Shown one piece after another: positions 1-10,980 of a stretch of DNA of 64,000 nucleotides (position 1 is the stretch's first letter; every line of letters begins with the position of its first letter). Both the position numbers and the translations under genes were made by a program. Location of the stretch: the NCBI RefSeq assembly GCF_026914185.1, contig NC_070569.1:4030001-4094000 (forward strand). Reading direction: 5' to 3'. The stretch is from Puccinia triticina (Eukaryota > Basidiomycota > Pucciniomycetes > Pucciniales > Pucciniaceae). The notes under the pieces are model-generated. The model did no database searches. It was not told the DNA's origin and was given only the letters and a program-made list of their open reading frames with translations.

Positions 1-3000
1 ACTAATTTGGTAGTTTCTTGGTGTTTCTGCCACTATATCTCAGCACAGTGTGGGAGTTCTTCCATGATATTGGTATAAAAATGATCAAATGCCCTCAAGG
101 GAACATTGCGTACCTTGAATGACCTCAAAACGCCCAAATCCCCTCAAGGGAACATTGCGTACCTTGAATGACCTCAAAACGCCCAAATCTAGAATACCAC
201 TAATTTGGTAGTTTCTTGGTGTTTCTGCCGCTATATCTGAGCGCAGCGTGGGAGTTCTTCCACGATATTGGTACCAAAATGTTCATATTCCCTCAAAGGT
301 TCATTGTGTACCTTGAATGACCACAAAACCCCCAAATGTAGCAGCCACAATGTGGTCAGTTGCCAAATATCACTAATGTGGTAGCTTCTTGGTGTTTCTG
401 CCACTATATCTCAGCGCAGCATGGGAGTTCTTCCATGATATTGGTACAAAAATGATCAAATGGCTTCAAGGGATCATGGTTTACCTTGAATGACCACAAA
501 ACCCCCAAATGTAGCAGCCACAATGTGATCAGTTGCCAAATATCACTAATTTGGTAGTTTCTTGGTGTTTCTGCCACTATATCTCAGCGCAGTGTGGGAG
601 TTCTTCCATGATATTGGTACAAAAATGATCAAATGGCCTCGAGGGATCAATGTGTACCTTGAATGACCTCAAAACGTCCAAATGTAGCAGCCGCCAAGTG
701 ATCAGTTGCCAAATATCACTAATTTGGTAGTTTCTTGGTGTTTCTGCCACTATATCTCAGCGCAACATGGGAGTTCTTCCATGATATTGGTACCAAAATG
801 TTCACATGCCCTAAAGGATTCCTTGGGTACCTTGAATGACCACAAAAACCCCAAATGTAGCAGCCACAATGTGATCAGTTGCCAAATATCATTAATTTGG
901 TAGTTTCTTGGTGTTTCTGCCACTATATCTCAGCGCAGCATGGGAGTTCTTCCCTGATATTGGTACCAAAATGTTCACATGCCCTCAAAGGTTCATTGTG
1001 TACCTTGAATGACCACAAAACCCCCAAATGTAGCAGCCACAATGTGATCAGTTGCCAAATATCACTAATTGGCTAGTTAATTGGTGTTTCTGCCACTATA
1101 TCTCAGCGCAGCATGGGAGTTCTTCCATGATATTCCCACAAAAATGTTCATATTCCCTCAAAGGTTCATTTTGTACCTTGAATGACCACAAAACCCCCAA
1201 ATGTAGCAGCCACAATGTGATCAGTTGCCAAATATCACTAATTGGCTAGTTAATTGGTGTTTCTGCCACTATATCTCAGCGCAGCATGGGAGTTCTTCCA
1301 TGATATTGGAACCAAAATGTTCACATGCCCTCAAAGATTTATTGTGTACCTTGAATGACCACAAAAACCCCAAATGTAGCAGCCACAATGTGATCAGTTG
1401 CCAAATATCACTAATTTGGCAGTTTCTTGGTGTTTCTGCCACTATATCTCAGCGCAGCATGGGATTTTCCCCATGATATTGGTATAAAAATGATCAAATG
1501 GTCTCAAGGGATCATGGTGTACCTTGAATGACCTCAAAACCTCCAAATTTAGCAGCCACAATGTGATCAGTTGCCAAATATGACTAATTTGGTAGTTTCT
1601 TGGTGTTTCTGCCATTATATCTCAGCACAGCGTGGGAGTTCTTCCATGATGTTGGTACCAAAATGTTCAAATTCCCTCAGAGATTCATTTTGTACCTTGA
1701 ATGACCACAAAACCCCCAAATGTAGCAGCCACAATGTGATCAGTTGCCAAATCTCACTAATTTGCTAGTTTCTTGGTGTTTCTGCCACTATATCTCAGCG
1801 CAGCATGGGAGTTCTTCCATGATATTTCTACAAAAATGTTCACATTCCCTCAAAGGTTCATTGTGTACATTGAATGACCACAAAACCCCCAAATGTAGCA
1901 GCCACAATGTGATCAGTTGCCAAATATCACTAATTGGCTAGTTAATTGGTGTTTCTGCCACTATATCTCAGCGCAGCATGGGAGTTCTTCCATGGTATTG
2001 GTACCAAAATGTTCACATGCCCTCAAAGATTTATTGTGTACCTTGAATGACCACAAAAACCCCAAATGTAGCAGCCACAATGTGATCAGTTGCCAAATAT
2101 CACTAATTTGGCAGTTTCTTGGTGTTTCTGCCACTATATCTCAGCGCAGCATGGGATTTTCTCCATGATATTGGTATAAAAATGATCAAATGGTCTCAAG
2201 GGATCATGGTGTACCTTGAATGACCTCAAAACCTCCAAATTTAGCAGCCACAATGTGATGAGTTGCCAAATATGACTAATTTGGCAGTTTCTTGGTGTTT
2301 CTGCCATTATATCTCAGCGCAGCGTGGGAGTTCTTCCATGATATTGGTAACAAAATGTTCCATTCCCTCAGAGATTCATTTTGTACCTTGAATGACCACA
2401 AAACCCCCAAATTTAGCAGCCACAATGTGATCAGTTGCCAAATATCACTAATTTGGTAGTTTCTTGGTGTTTCTGCCACTATATCTCAGCGCAGAATGGG
2501 AGTTCTTCCATGATATTGGTACCAAAATGTTCAAATTCCCTCAAAGGTTCATTGTGTACCTTGAATGACCACAAAACCCCCAAATGTAGCAGCCACAATG
2601 TGATCAGTTGGCAAATATCACTAATTTGGAAGTTTCTTGGTGTTTCTGCCACTATATCTCAGCACACCATGGGAGTTCTTCCATGATATTGGTACCCAAA
2701 TTTTCACATGCCCTCAAAGATTCATTGGGTACCTTGAATGACCACAAAACCCCCAAATGTAGCATCCACAATGTGATCAGTTGCCAAATATCACTAATTT
2801 GGTAGTTTCTTGGTGTTTCTGCCACTATATCTCAGCGCAGCATGGGAGTTCTTCCATGATATTAGTACAAAAATGATCAAATGGACTCAAGGGATCATGG
2901 TGTACCTTAAATGACCTCAAAACGTCCAAATGTAGCAGCCACAATGTGATCTGTTGCCAAATATCACTAATTTGCTAGTTTCTTGGTGTTTCTGCCACTA

Positions 3001-3728
3001 TATCTCAGCGCAGCATGGGAGTTCTTCCATGATATTCCTACCAAAATTTTCATATTCCCTCAAAGGTTCATTGTGTATCTTGAATGACCACAAAACCCCC
3101 AAATGTAGCAGCCACAATGTGATCAGTTGCCAAATATCACTAATTGGCTAGTTAATTGGTGTTTCTGCCACTATATCTCAGCGCAGCATGGGAGTTCTTC
3201 CATGATATTGGTACCAAAATGTTCACATGCCCTCAAAGATTTATTGTGTACCTTGAATGACCACAAAAACCCCAAATGTAGCAGCCACAATGTGATCAGT
3301 TGCCAAATATCACTAATTTGGCAGTTTCTTGGTGTTTCTGCCACTATATCTCAGCGCAGCATGGGAGTTCTTCCATGATATTGGTACAAAAATGATAAAA
3401 TGGCTTCAAGGGATCATTGTTTACCTTGAATGACCTCAAAACCTTCAAATGTAGCAGCCACAATGTAATCAGTTGCCAAATATGACTAATTTGGTAGTTT
3501 CTTGGTGTTCCTGCCACTATATCTCAGCGCAGTGTGGGAGTTCTTCCATGATATTGGTACAAAAATGACCAAATGGCCTCAACGGATCATGGTGTACCTC
3601 TAATGACCTCAAAACCTCCAAATGTAGCAACCACAATGTGATCAGTTGCCAAATATCACTGATTTGGTAGTTTCCTGGTGTTTCTCCCACTATATCTCAG
3701 TGCCGCGTGGGAGTTCTTCCATGATATA
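1..3728. repeat. 173-bp satellite DNA array
   Basis: About 21 head-to-tail copies of a roughly 173-bp unit fill this stretch and run off the left edge. Landmarks such as TTGGTGTTTCTGCC, ATCTCAGCGCAGC and CCTTGAATGACC recur every 173 bp. The first unit carries a 48-bp internal duplication (about 91-186). Unit variants recur in blocks: the variant with GGCTAGTTAATTGG lies near 1072, 1245, 1937 and 3147, and the stretch near 1423-1600 is almost repeated 692 bp (four units) later. This is higher-order organisation. Each unit contains a 65-codon open frame, but 173 is not a multiple of 3 and the frames stop every unit, so coding is unlikely. The location could be centromeric, pericentromeric or another heterochromatic block; the sequence does not decide. 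Confidence 0.95.
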
Positions 3729-4172
3729 AGACACCTTACTCAAATCTGGTACAAATGTTAAATCAATCCCAGGCCTAGTAGAAATTTATGATATTGGATA
3801 TGATGAGTCATATATACAAGCCATTAAATATGAACAAAATTGATGTAGCATGATATATTGAGACTGATTGTTTTTTTTTTTTTTTTTGGAAAGTATATTT
3901 CAACACTTCTGCAAGGTTCAAGTGACAATAATTCATGCCTCCCCATTCCTCCTCCCCCCTTCCCCTCCCTGCCTGACTTAACAGACTATTTTTTCTCAGG
4001 AATAATTCATATGAGTATGTACAAATGACCTATTTGATCTGGCAACAAAATGAAGCTTTTACTATGGTTGAAAACTAAGAAAGGAGGAAATCAAGAGAAA
4101 GAGAGATGATAGAAGGGTTATAATGTTGCAGGAAGGAAACAAATGAAAGGGAAATTTCAAAAAAAAAAAAAA
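3729..4172. other. non-coding spacer with poly-T tract
   Basis: AT-rich sequence between the satellite and a foldback element. It has a T tract of about 18 near 3870-3887, a C/T-rich patch near 3940-3980 and an A tract abutting the next element. No gene is recognisable. Confidence 0.6.
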
Positions 4173-4916
4173 CGGACATACTTCGCGCACTGCGAAAAAC
4201 ACTTCGCGCACTGCACAGTGCGCGGATTCCCAAACACTTCGCGGACTGCGGGTAAAATACACAACTTTTTGAAGATTTTATTTGACCAATCAATAGACAG
4301 GTCTCTCATTGGCCTCTCTGAATTTTTTGGGAGTTTTTCGAAGCATTCTTCTATGTTAAAAAAAATCATTGAAAACCAGAAGAAATGTAGGATTTGGGCG
4401 CCTAAAAAACAAGGTTCCCATAGCCCAAAAATTTCAAATAATTTATTGAGTACTGAAACATGTAAGAAAAGCTACTTCAAAAGTTTTCAGCCACTTTGTG
4501 CAAGCATACGGGTCTGAAAAATAACAAACTTCACCACATATTAGCACATTGCATCTAAATTATCCTGATTTTTCAGACCTGTATTCTTGCAAAAAGTGGC
4601 TAAAAACTTCTGAAGTAGGTGTTCTTGCATGTTTCATTACTCAATAAATGATTTGGAATTTTGGGGCTATGAGAACCTTGTTTTTTAGGCGCCCAAATCC
4701 TTCATTTCTGCTGGTTTTTAATGATTTTTTTAACGTAGAAGAATGCTTCAAAAAACTCCCAAAAAATTCAGAGAGGCCAATGAGAAGCCTGTCTATTGAT
4801 TGGTCAAAAAAAAACTTCAAAAAGTTGCGTATTTTACCCGCAGTGCGCGAAGTGTTTGGGAATTCGCGCACTGTGCAGTGTGCAAAGTGTTTTTCACAGT
4901 GCGCGAAGTATGTCCG
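4173..4916. mobile_element. foldback (long inverted repeat) element
   Basis: The segment reads as two arms of about 340 bp that are reverse complements, separated by about 60 bp near 4517-4578. It begins CGGACATACTTCGCGCACTG and ends with the complement CAGTGCGCGAAGTATGTCCG. Shared internal landmarks include the complement pair near 4390-4410 and 4680-4700 (GGATTTGGGCGCCTAAAAAA). The outer arms hold short repeats of ACTTCGCGCACTGCG. Both flanks are A tracts, so the target duplication may be poly-A and cannot be sized. There is no transposase, so this is a non-autonomous foldback or large MITE. Open frames inside are artefacts of the inverted repeat. Confidence 0.85.
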
Positions 4917-6413
4917 AAAAAAAAATGTTCAATATAATACGATCAATATATGCCATATTGATCAATATATGCCTTCCCAAATTCATCCATGTTTGTAGTG
5001 TTAACAGGTATCCTTGCTGGCTCCACTCGGGCCCTTCAGCCTGTGTGTGCTCAACAAAATACAAGGTCAAGGAATTTGCCACCAAGATTGCGGACATCTG
5101 ACCACTCTCCTCTCCTCTTCCCCCTCTCTCCTAGAATACTTGTGCAGATGTTAGCTACCCCCTTCCCTCCCCCTGCACATGTGTCCCTGGTTGTATCAAA
5201 GTAGATGCCCCCCCTTGCTGTTTAGGAATATCATCACCTCAGATATCCCTCACTATTTTCTTGAGGACCCCATTGCCTGTGTGGCCCTCCGGGCAACCCA
5301 CTGCGTGCCCCATGCCCGCACCATGGTATCACAACGCTGGCCTCCAGGCCAAGCAATGCTACCCCAGTCAGCTGGTATGACTGCTGTTGCTATCATGCCC
5401 GGATGAAGCTCTGGGGCCCAGCCTGCCAACACACACCCACCTTGGCCCCAGGTGCACTCCTGTCATCCTAGTGACCCCAGTTGCGCCAGGGCAGCCTCCC
5501 GTCCTCAAGCCTGTCTCCCTCGCATCCCCGTAGGCGCCCTGAGGCCATCCCCCAGACAGATGTCATGAGGATCTCAGCATGGACGCCCGTGGGAGATCCA
5601 GCCATCGCGCCCTGAGGTCGCCCCCCCTGCGCCTCGGTCGGGTTGGTGCCCCTCTGGGCTGCCCTAGGTGCGCCACCCGAGATGGCCGCAGGGCGTGGCT
5701 GAATGGCGTCCTGGCGGCGTGTCGCAGAACGGCGCCATCAGGGTGTCCGACGACTGCAGGGCCCTGCTGGCGTCCGGTGGGCCGCCCTGCTGACATCCTA
5801 CTTTTCCCGCTGTGTATTTTTTTGCAAATCCCGGATCCAATCTCGATCCCAGAATCCTTCTACATACACAGCAGGACTACCCTGCGTGAATTGGAACCAC
5901 AACAATGACGCAACAGTCGCCGTGGTGTTGTGCAACGCGGTAGGACGCACTTGTGACTGCAAGTCCCCGTGTCGCACCAGTGCCACTGACTGAGACGTGC
6001 CCAATCACTAGCCCAGCTTCCCCACACACCGGTGACCCAGAAAAGACTTGAGTGTCCTGCCTGCGTCACCGGGTGCGTCACAAGAACACTGGGGCTCCGT
6101 CATTAGACGGTCCACCCTGGCTGTGCCACCGCTGACACCCAGCGGTAGTGTAGCCCCTTCCCTGGGGGCCCAGCCACGGTTCACACCCACAGGTTTGACT
6201 TCAACGGTTGTTTTTGAGCAGTGGAGCCCTTTTGGGGGGGCTCCAGGTTTGTTTGAGGTTTTTAAAGAGAACAATCCGTGCCGCCCTGGCTGGTCCGCCT
6301 GCTCAACCCAACGTTCTGTTGAAGTGTCAATCTACCACTGCTTAACACATTGTTGCTTACACATCCAATCACCATTGGAGGCAATACCACACATCATCAT
6401 AAGCATACATCTA
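4917..6413. other. non-coding region with GC-rich block
   Basis: No gene recognised. The stretch 5250-5800 is much more GC-rich than its surroundings and carries open frames on both strands of low-complexity composition, so they are not trusted. Near 5815-5875 lies a segment (CCCGGATCCAATCTCGATCC) that recurs in reverse complement near 17325-17385. Confidence 0.5.
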
Positions 6414-7815
6414 GGGGAATGCTAAATGCACCCCAAGTTTTTACTTCATGGACACCAAAAAGGGGTACAGCTGATGTGTACCCCAAACCACTTGGGGTGT
6501 ACACTTACACACCCCTGTGAAGATGGGGTACAGCACCTCATACCCCATGGAAGTTGGGGTGAGCCACAGGGTACCCCAAAACAAGTGAAATCTATGGTGT
6601 ACATGGCCATGACACCCCATCATAATGGGGTGCAAACCCCCTGCACTCCAATCTGATACTCTGTGATAGGGGTGGGCCCCTTCACACCCCAGATGTACAT
6701 ATCCGGCACCCAGCCCGACTTGTCACACCGGTTGCGGCTCGCCACCAAGAGGACAGACCATCGAGGGGAGTGGGAGTAGCAACTCCCCTCGATGACCAGC
6801 ACCAACCGATCATTGAGGGGAGTAGCAACTCGCCTCAATGACTGCTACTCCCCTTGATGACCAACACCGATTGATCATCAAGGGGAGTTGAAACTCCCCT
6901 CAATGACCAACACCAATTGATCATTGAGGGGAGTTGAAACTCCCCTTGATTTCTGGTCTCTGTCAGTCATCAAAGGGAGTAGCGACTCCCCTTCATGATC
7001 CGTCTGGGTAGGTTACCAAGAGGAGTTGCTACTCCCCTTGATGAGACCAGTCATTGAGGGGAGTATCAACTCCCCTCGATGAGACCAGTCATTGAGGGGA
7101 GTATCAACTCCCCTCGATTGGTCATTGAGGGAAGTTGCTACTACCCCTGATGATTGTTTTGAAGGGAGTAGCAACTCCCCTCGCTGACTGGTCTGGGTTG
7201 GCCATTGAGAGGAGTTGCTACTCCCCTTGATGACCGGTCTGGGTCGGTCATCAAGAGGAGTTGCTACTCCCCTCAATGACCGGTCTGGGTCGGTCACCGA
7301 GAGGAGTTGCTACTCCCCTCGATGACCGGTCTGGGTTGGTCATCAAGAGGAGTTGCTACTCCCCTTGATGACCGGTCTGGGTTGGTCATTGAGAGGAGTT
7401 GCTACTCCCCTTGATGACCGGTAGGGACCGGCGACCAAGGAGAGTCCACCTCCTCTCAATGCCCGGTATGTGCCGGTCACCAAGGGGAGGTGGGAGTAGC
7501 AACTCCCCAACGATTGGTCTGCGCTGGGCATTGATCCGAGTCCACCTGACCTCAATGACCGCCTCCAGAAGTGTGTTTGGGGTGCACCCCTCATGTACAC
7601 CATCTCTGTTGGGGTAAATTGGATTGCACCCCAATATCTAAGCTGTTTTGGAGTTTTGATGCAAGTACCCCAATATTTTTGGGGTGGCCAGGTGGGTACC
7701 CCTTGAAGATTGGGGTGTAATCAAGAATACCCCAATTTTGTTGGTGTACCCAGTAGTGTACCCCTTTTTATTGGTGTACATGAAGTAAAAACTTGGGGTG
7801 CATTTAGCATGCCCC
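6414..7815. mobile_element. TIR/foldback element A with palindromic array
   Basis: Terminal inverted repeats of about 50 bp: the left end starts GGGGAATGCTAAATGCACCC, and the right end is the complement ending GCATTTAGCATGCCCC. The dinucleotide TA stands immediately outside both ends (6412-6413, 7816-7817), fitting a TA target duplication. The subterminal zones contain many short dyads of the form ACCCCAA...TTGGGGT. The interior (about 6745-7600) is an array of 46-bp units, with GATGACCGG and CGGTCAT in opposite orientation and AGTTGCTACTCCCC between them. No transposase frame is present, so it is non-autonomous. Confidence 0.8.
6745..7600. repeat. array of 46-bp dyad units inside element A
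   Basis: About 15-18 imperfect units. Each holds a dyad (ATGACCGG-N6-CGGTCAT and variants) followed by a second dyad (AGTTGCTACT or AGTAGCAACT with CCCCT/AGGGG). The units are palindromic themselves, so the block can fold at several scales. It is the same module type as at 9060-10010, 10329-10590, 15790-16480 and 18840-19910. Confidence 0.85.
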
Positions 7816-7850
7816 TACACATCTACTGTATTCAACTGCAACACAGCAAT

Positions 7851-7852
7851 GT

Positions 7853-7894
<42 letters not shown>

Positions 7895-7942
7895 TATGTG
7901 AGTTTGACTCTCACAGTACACAAGGTTGTGGGTTCAACACCC
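7851..7942 (+). tRNA. tRNA-like gene or pseudogene with a second T-arm
   Basis: 7851-7922 folds as a tRNA. The acceptor is GTGTACT with AGTACAC (7 of 7 pairs), the D arm is GCTC-AATGGTTA-GAGC, and the T arm is GTGAG-TTTGACT-CTCAC. The anticodon arm is irregular: ACTCA-TGAATGC-TGAGT is a perfect 5-bp stem but shifted by two bases, while the register at the normal spacing has a mismatch and no U33. The anticodon is therefore not assigned. A second perfect T-arm-like hairpin, GTGGG-TTCAACA-CCCAC, follows at 7926-7942. It could be a decayed tRNA, a tRNA-derived SINE head, or an intron-bearing or rearranged tRNA. Confidence 0.4.
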
Positions 7943-8940
7943 ACTTCACTCGGACCTTTCTTTTCACTTGTTCAATACGTTCAAGTCTTCTCCGCCTGGA
8001 ACCTCTCCCTGCCCTTGAGGGCCAGAACCTTGTCTCCTCCCCTCTGACTTTGCGGCAATGATATGAACATGCCTCCCCGCTCCCCTCACAACCACCCTCC
8101 CCCATGCTCTGACTGCCCATCCAGCCCCTCCTATCAATCCCAAACAGCGAGCCACCCCAGCTGGCCCCGCCGACCGCTTCCCCCACTGTCTAAACCCCCA
8201 GGTCTTCGCTGGCTTCAGCTTCTCCACTATATTGTACCCCCAGCTCGGATGATGTCCCCAAGACCCCCATCCGTGTACTCCTCCCCCCCCAAAAATAAAA
8301 ATATACTTGGCAATGCCTTTTGCTGTAACTTGACCCCAGGAAACTGAATCGTATCAATTGGTCTGTCCAGAAAAAAACCTGCGCCCCCCAAAAAATTTCT
8401 GGCAAGTTCCTTGTGTGTCAATGTCCTGACCATTTTTGAGGCCTGTGACCCAATGATTGGGTAATGCGATTAGGCCGATCACATTACCCATGCAATCCAA
8501 CCTGATAATCTATTAGCCCACAATCCGGTTGGATGAGCCCCGGGTCATATGGTCATAAGTGCGTTCCGGGGACCTGCTTTCCCAGTTGTGCCACCCATCC
8601 GGGACCCTCACGGGTTGCGTCCCCGCTGCGTGGGACCTGACTACCTTGACCGCGACGCAGCCCGAAAACGTCCGCTGGATGCCACTTGCATTGCGCAATG
8701 GCAAAAGTTTCTCTTGTATGCATCCGCTGGATGGTGAGCAAACATCAGCAGGATGTCAGCCACCATGCCCTTTTGATCAAAATATTTGGCCTGAGTGTAT
8801 GGGGATGGTTGACTGCGGGTGGCCGGATGGGCTGGATGTGGATGGAAGATTAGCAAGCGGGGTGGGGGGGGGCAGCAGACCCGGAATCAAACACGGGAGG
8901 GGGTATGGCTGAATCTAGGGCAGTTGCTACTGGCCCACAG
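7943..8940. other. non-coding region
   Basis: No gene recognised. A C-rich stretch (8060-8300) gives a proline-rich frame without any known domain. A hairpin with arms GGGTAATG and CATTACCC lies near 8458-8490. Confidence 0.5.
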
Positions 8941-10133
8941 CCAGAAAACGGCTGACGTAAACCGGTTTTTGTTGTGCTGACAAAATCAAAACTCAATTTC
9001 AAACTTGCGCCCCGGGTGTGTCTTCACCTGCCATTCTCAGTGGCAGGTGCAAGAGGAAAGCAAGACTCCCTCAATGGCCGGTGCTAACCGGTCATCAAGG
9101 GGACACACACACCTCCCTTGATGGCCCGTCTGTACCGGCCATCAAGAGGAACACCCTACATTATCTCGTTGGCCGGTCAGTACTGGCCAGCAAGAGTAAG
9201 GCACTGTTTGCACTCTCAATGGCCGCTACTGACGGGCCATCCAAAGGTGACACATATACCCCTCGGTGGCCTGTCAGTACACCGGCCATTGAGACAAAAA
9301 CACTAAACTCTTGATGGCCTGTACTGGCCGGTCATCAAGAGCAAAACTCTCTGGGTGATGTGTATACACATCACCCTTGATGACCAGTCAGTACCAGCCA
9401 TCAAGAGGAACATAATACACTCTTGATGGCCTGGACTGATTGGCCATCAAGAGGACATGCACATCCTGCACAATGACCCAACTTTTCATTGAGAGCAAAG
9501 CACTTCACTCTTGATGGCCAGTCAGCGCAGGCCATCAAGAGTGTAGTATATTCCTCTTGATGACCTGTACTGACGGGCCATTGAGTGGGGTGTGTATGTC
9601 CTCTTGATGGCCAATCAGTCCAGGCCATCAAGAGTGTATTATGTTCCTCTCAATGGCTGGTACTGACTGGTCATCAAGGGTGATGTGTATACACATCACC
9701 CAGAGAGTTTTGCTCTTGATGACCGGCCGGTACGGGCCATCAAGAGTTTAGTGTTTTTATCTTGATGGCTGGTATACTGACACACCATCAAGGGGTATGT
9801 GTATCACCTCTTGATGGCCGGTCAGTAGCAGCCATTGAGAGTATGAATAGTGCTTTACTCTTTCTGGCCGGTACTGACCGGCCATCAAGAGGGTGTAGGG
9901 TGTTCCTCTTGATGGCCGGTACAGACGGGCCATCCAGGGAGCTAGGTGTGTATGTCCCCTTGATGACCGGTTAGCACCGGCCATTGAGGGAGTCTTGCTC
10001 TCTTTCACCTGCCACTGAGAATGGCAGGTGACGAAATCCACAACAGGTGACAACACACCCGGGGAACAAGTTTGAAATTGAGTTTGGATTTTGTCAGCAC
10101 GACAAAATCCGGTTTACGTCAGCTGTTTGCTGG
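8941..10133. mobile_element. foldback element B, an about 1.2-kb palindrome
   Basis: The termini are inverted repeats of roughly 150 bp. The left end begins CCAGAAAACGGCTGACG, and the right end complements it as CCAGCAAACAGCTGACG. Both continue into a shared hairpin, CACCTGCCA...TGGCAGGTG. The complement runs through the whole element to a centre near 9530: for example TGATGTGTATACACATCACC near 9355 is matched near 9680-9700, and the GGAACA...TGTTCC blocks pair across the centre. The interior consists of short dyads such as GATGGCCGG...CCGGCCATC. No coding sequence and no clear target duplication. Confidence 0.85.
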
Positions 10134-10863
10134 TGGTGCGGCTACGACATGCCATCTATGCTGAAGGAGCCCACACACCCACCAAAACACACTGGAGACT
10201 TGTTTCCAAAAATCCATTGCACACTCCAGCCAGAGTGTTCAATGGACAACAGTTTTGGTGTCCACCAGACACTCTCAACAGAGAGTTTCTGGTTGGAAGC
10301 TTTGTCTCATGTCCATTGCTCAATGTCCGGCAGAGCCGGTCATCAAGAGGAGACCTGATTTCCCTCAATGACCGGCAAGACACTCTTGATGACCGGTAGA
10401 AACCAGTCATCAAGAGGAGAGCTGAGTCCCCTCAATGAAAGGCACAGACCGGTCATCAAGAGGAGACCTGAGTCCCCTTGATTACCTGCACAGACTGGTC
10501 ATCAAGAGGAGGCCTGAGTCCTCTTGATGACCGGCAAGATCTGATTCCCTCGATGACCGGCACAGACCGGTCATCAAGAGATGACCTGATTGAGTGTGTT
10601 TGGACTGTCAATATGTCCATGGACACTCTCAATTTGAGAGTATCCAATGGACGGCGGCAATTTTTGATGTCCGCCCAATGGTTTGAAGGACAGCATCACT
10701 TGGACGCTTCCGGAAGTGTCCGAGTGATTCTCATTGCCCCTTGCTTCTGCTGGATGCTCCACTGACATCCTCTGGACATTTCTCAGTCAGAAATGTCCGC
10801 GGGATGCAGCACATTTCCAGGAATGTGCCCTGTGGTGTACCCATGAAATTCTTGTAAATATGT
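10134..10863. repeat. dyad-unit array C and flanking sequence
   Basis: 10329-10590 holds about six copies of a unit with GACCGGTCATCAAGAGGAG and its partner CTTGATGACCGG, the same module as in elements A, B, D and E. Flanking sequence (10200-10330, 10600-10820) is rich in short inverted motifs such as GTCCATTG and CACTCTCAA...AGAGAGT. No terminal inverted repeats could be paired, so this may be a truncated or degenerate element. No gene seen. Confidence 0.6.
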
Positions 10864-10948
10864 TGTGAGCCTGAGTCTCTATAGTGACAGCAGGACACAA
10901 GAAAAAAGGGGGAATATTTGGATTTCTTTGGATAAAGAAAATACAAAT

Positions 10949-10980
<32 letters not shown>

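Noticed and set aside
706..3378. Series of 65-83-codon ORFs beginning MPNITN in the left 3.4 kb
   Set aside because: They are one frame of a 173-bp satellite; each stops in the next unit and the period is not divisible by three, so they do not form a repeat protein.
1..3728. CENP-B-box-like motif in the satellite
   Set aside because: No match to the TTCG...CGGG pattern was seen in the monomers.
4143..4998. Overlapping ORFs of 60-124 codons on both strands
   Set aside because: They are mirror images produced by the inverted arms of the foldback element.
5563..5908. GC-rich ORFs that might be a transferred bacterial gene
   Set aside because: Frames exist on both strands, show no domain and have arginine/proline-rich low-complexity composition; GC bias alone explains them.
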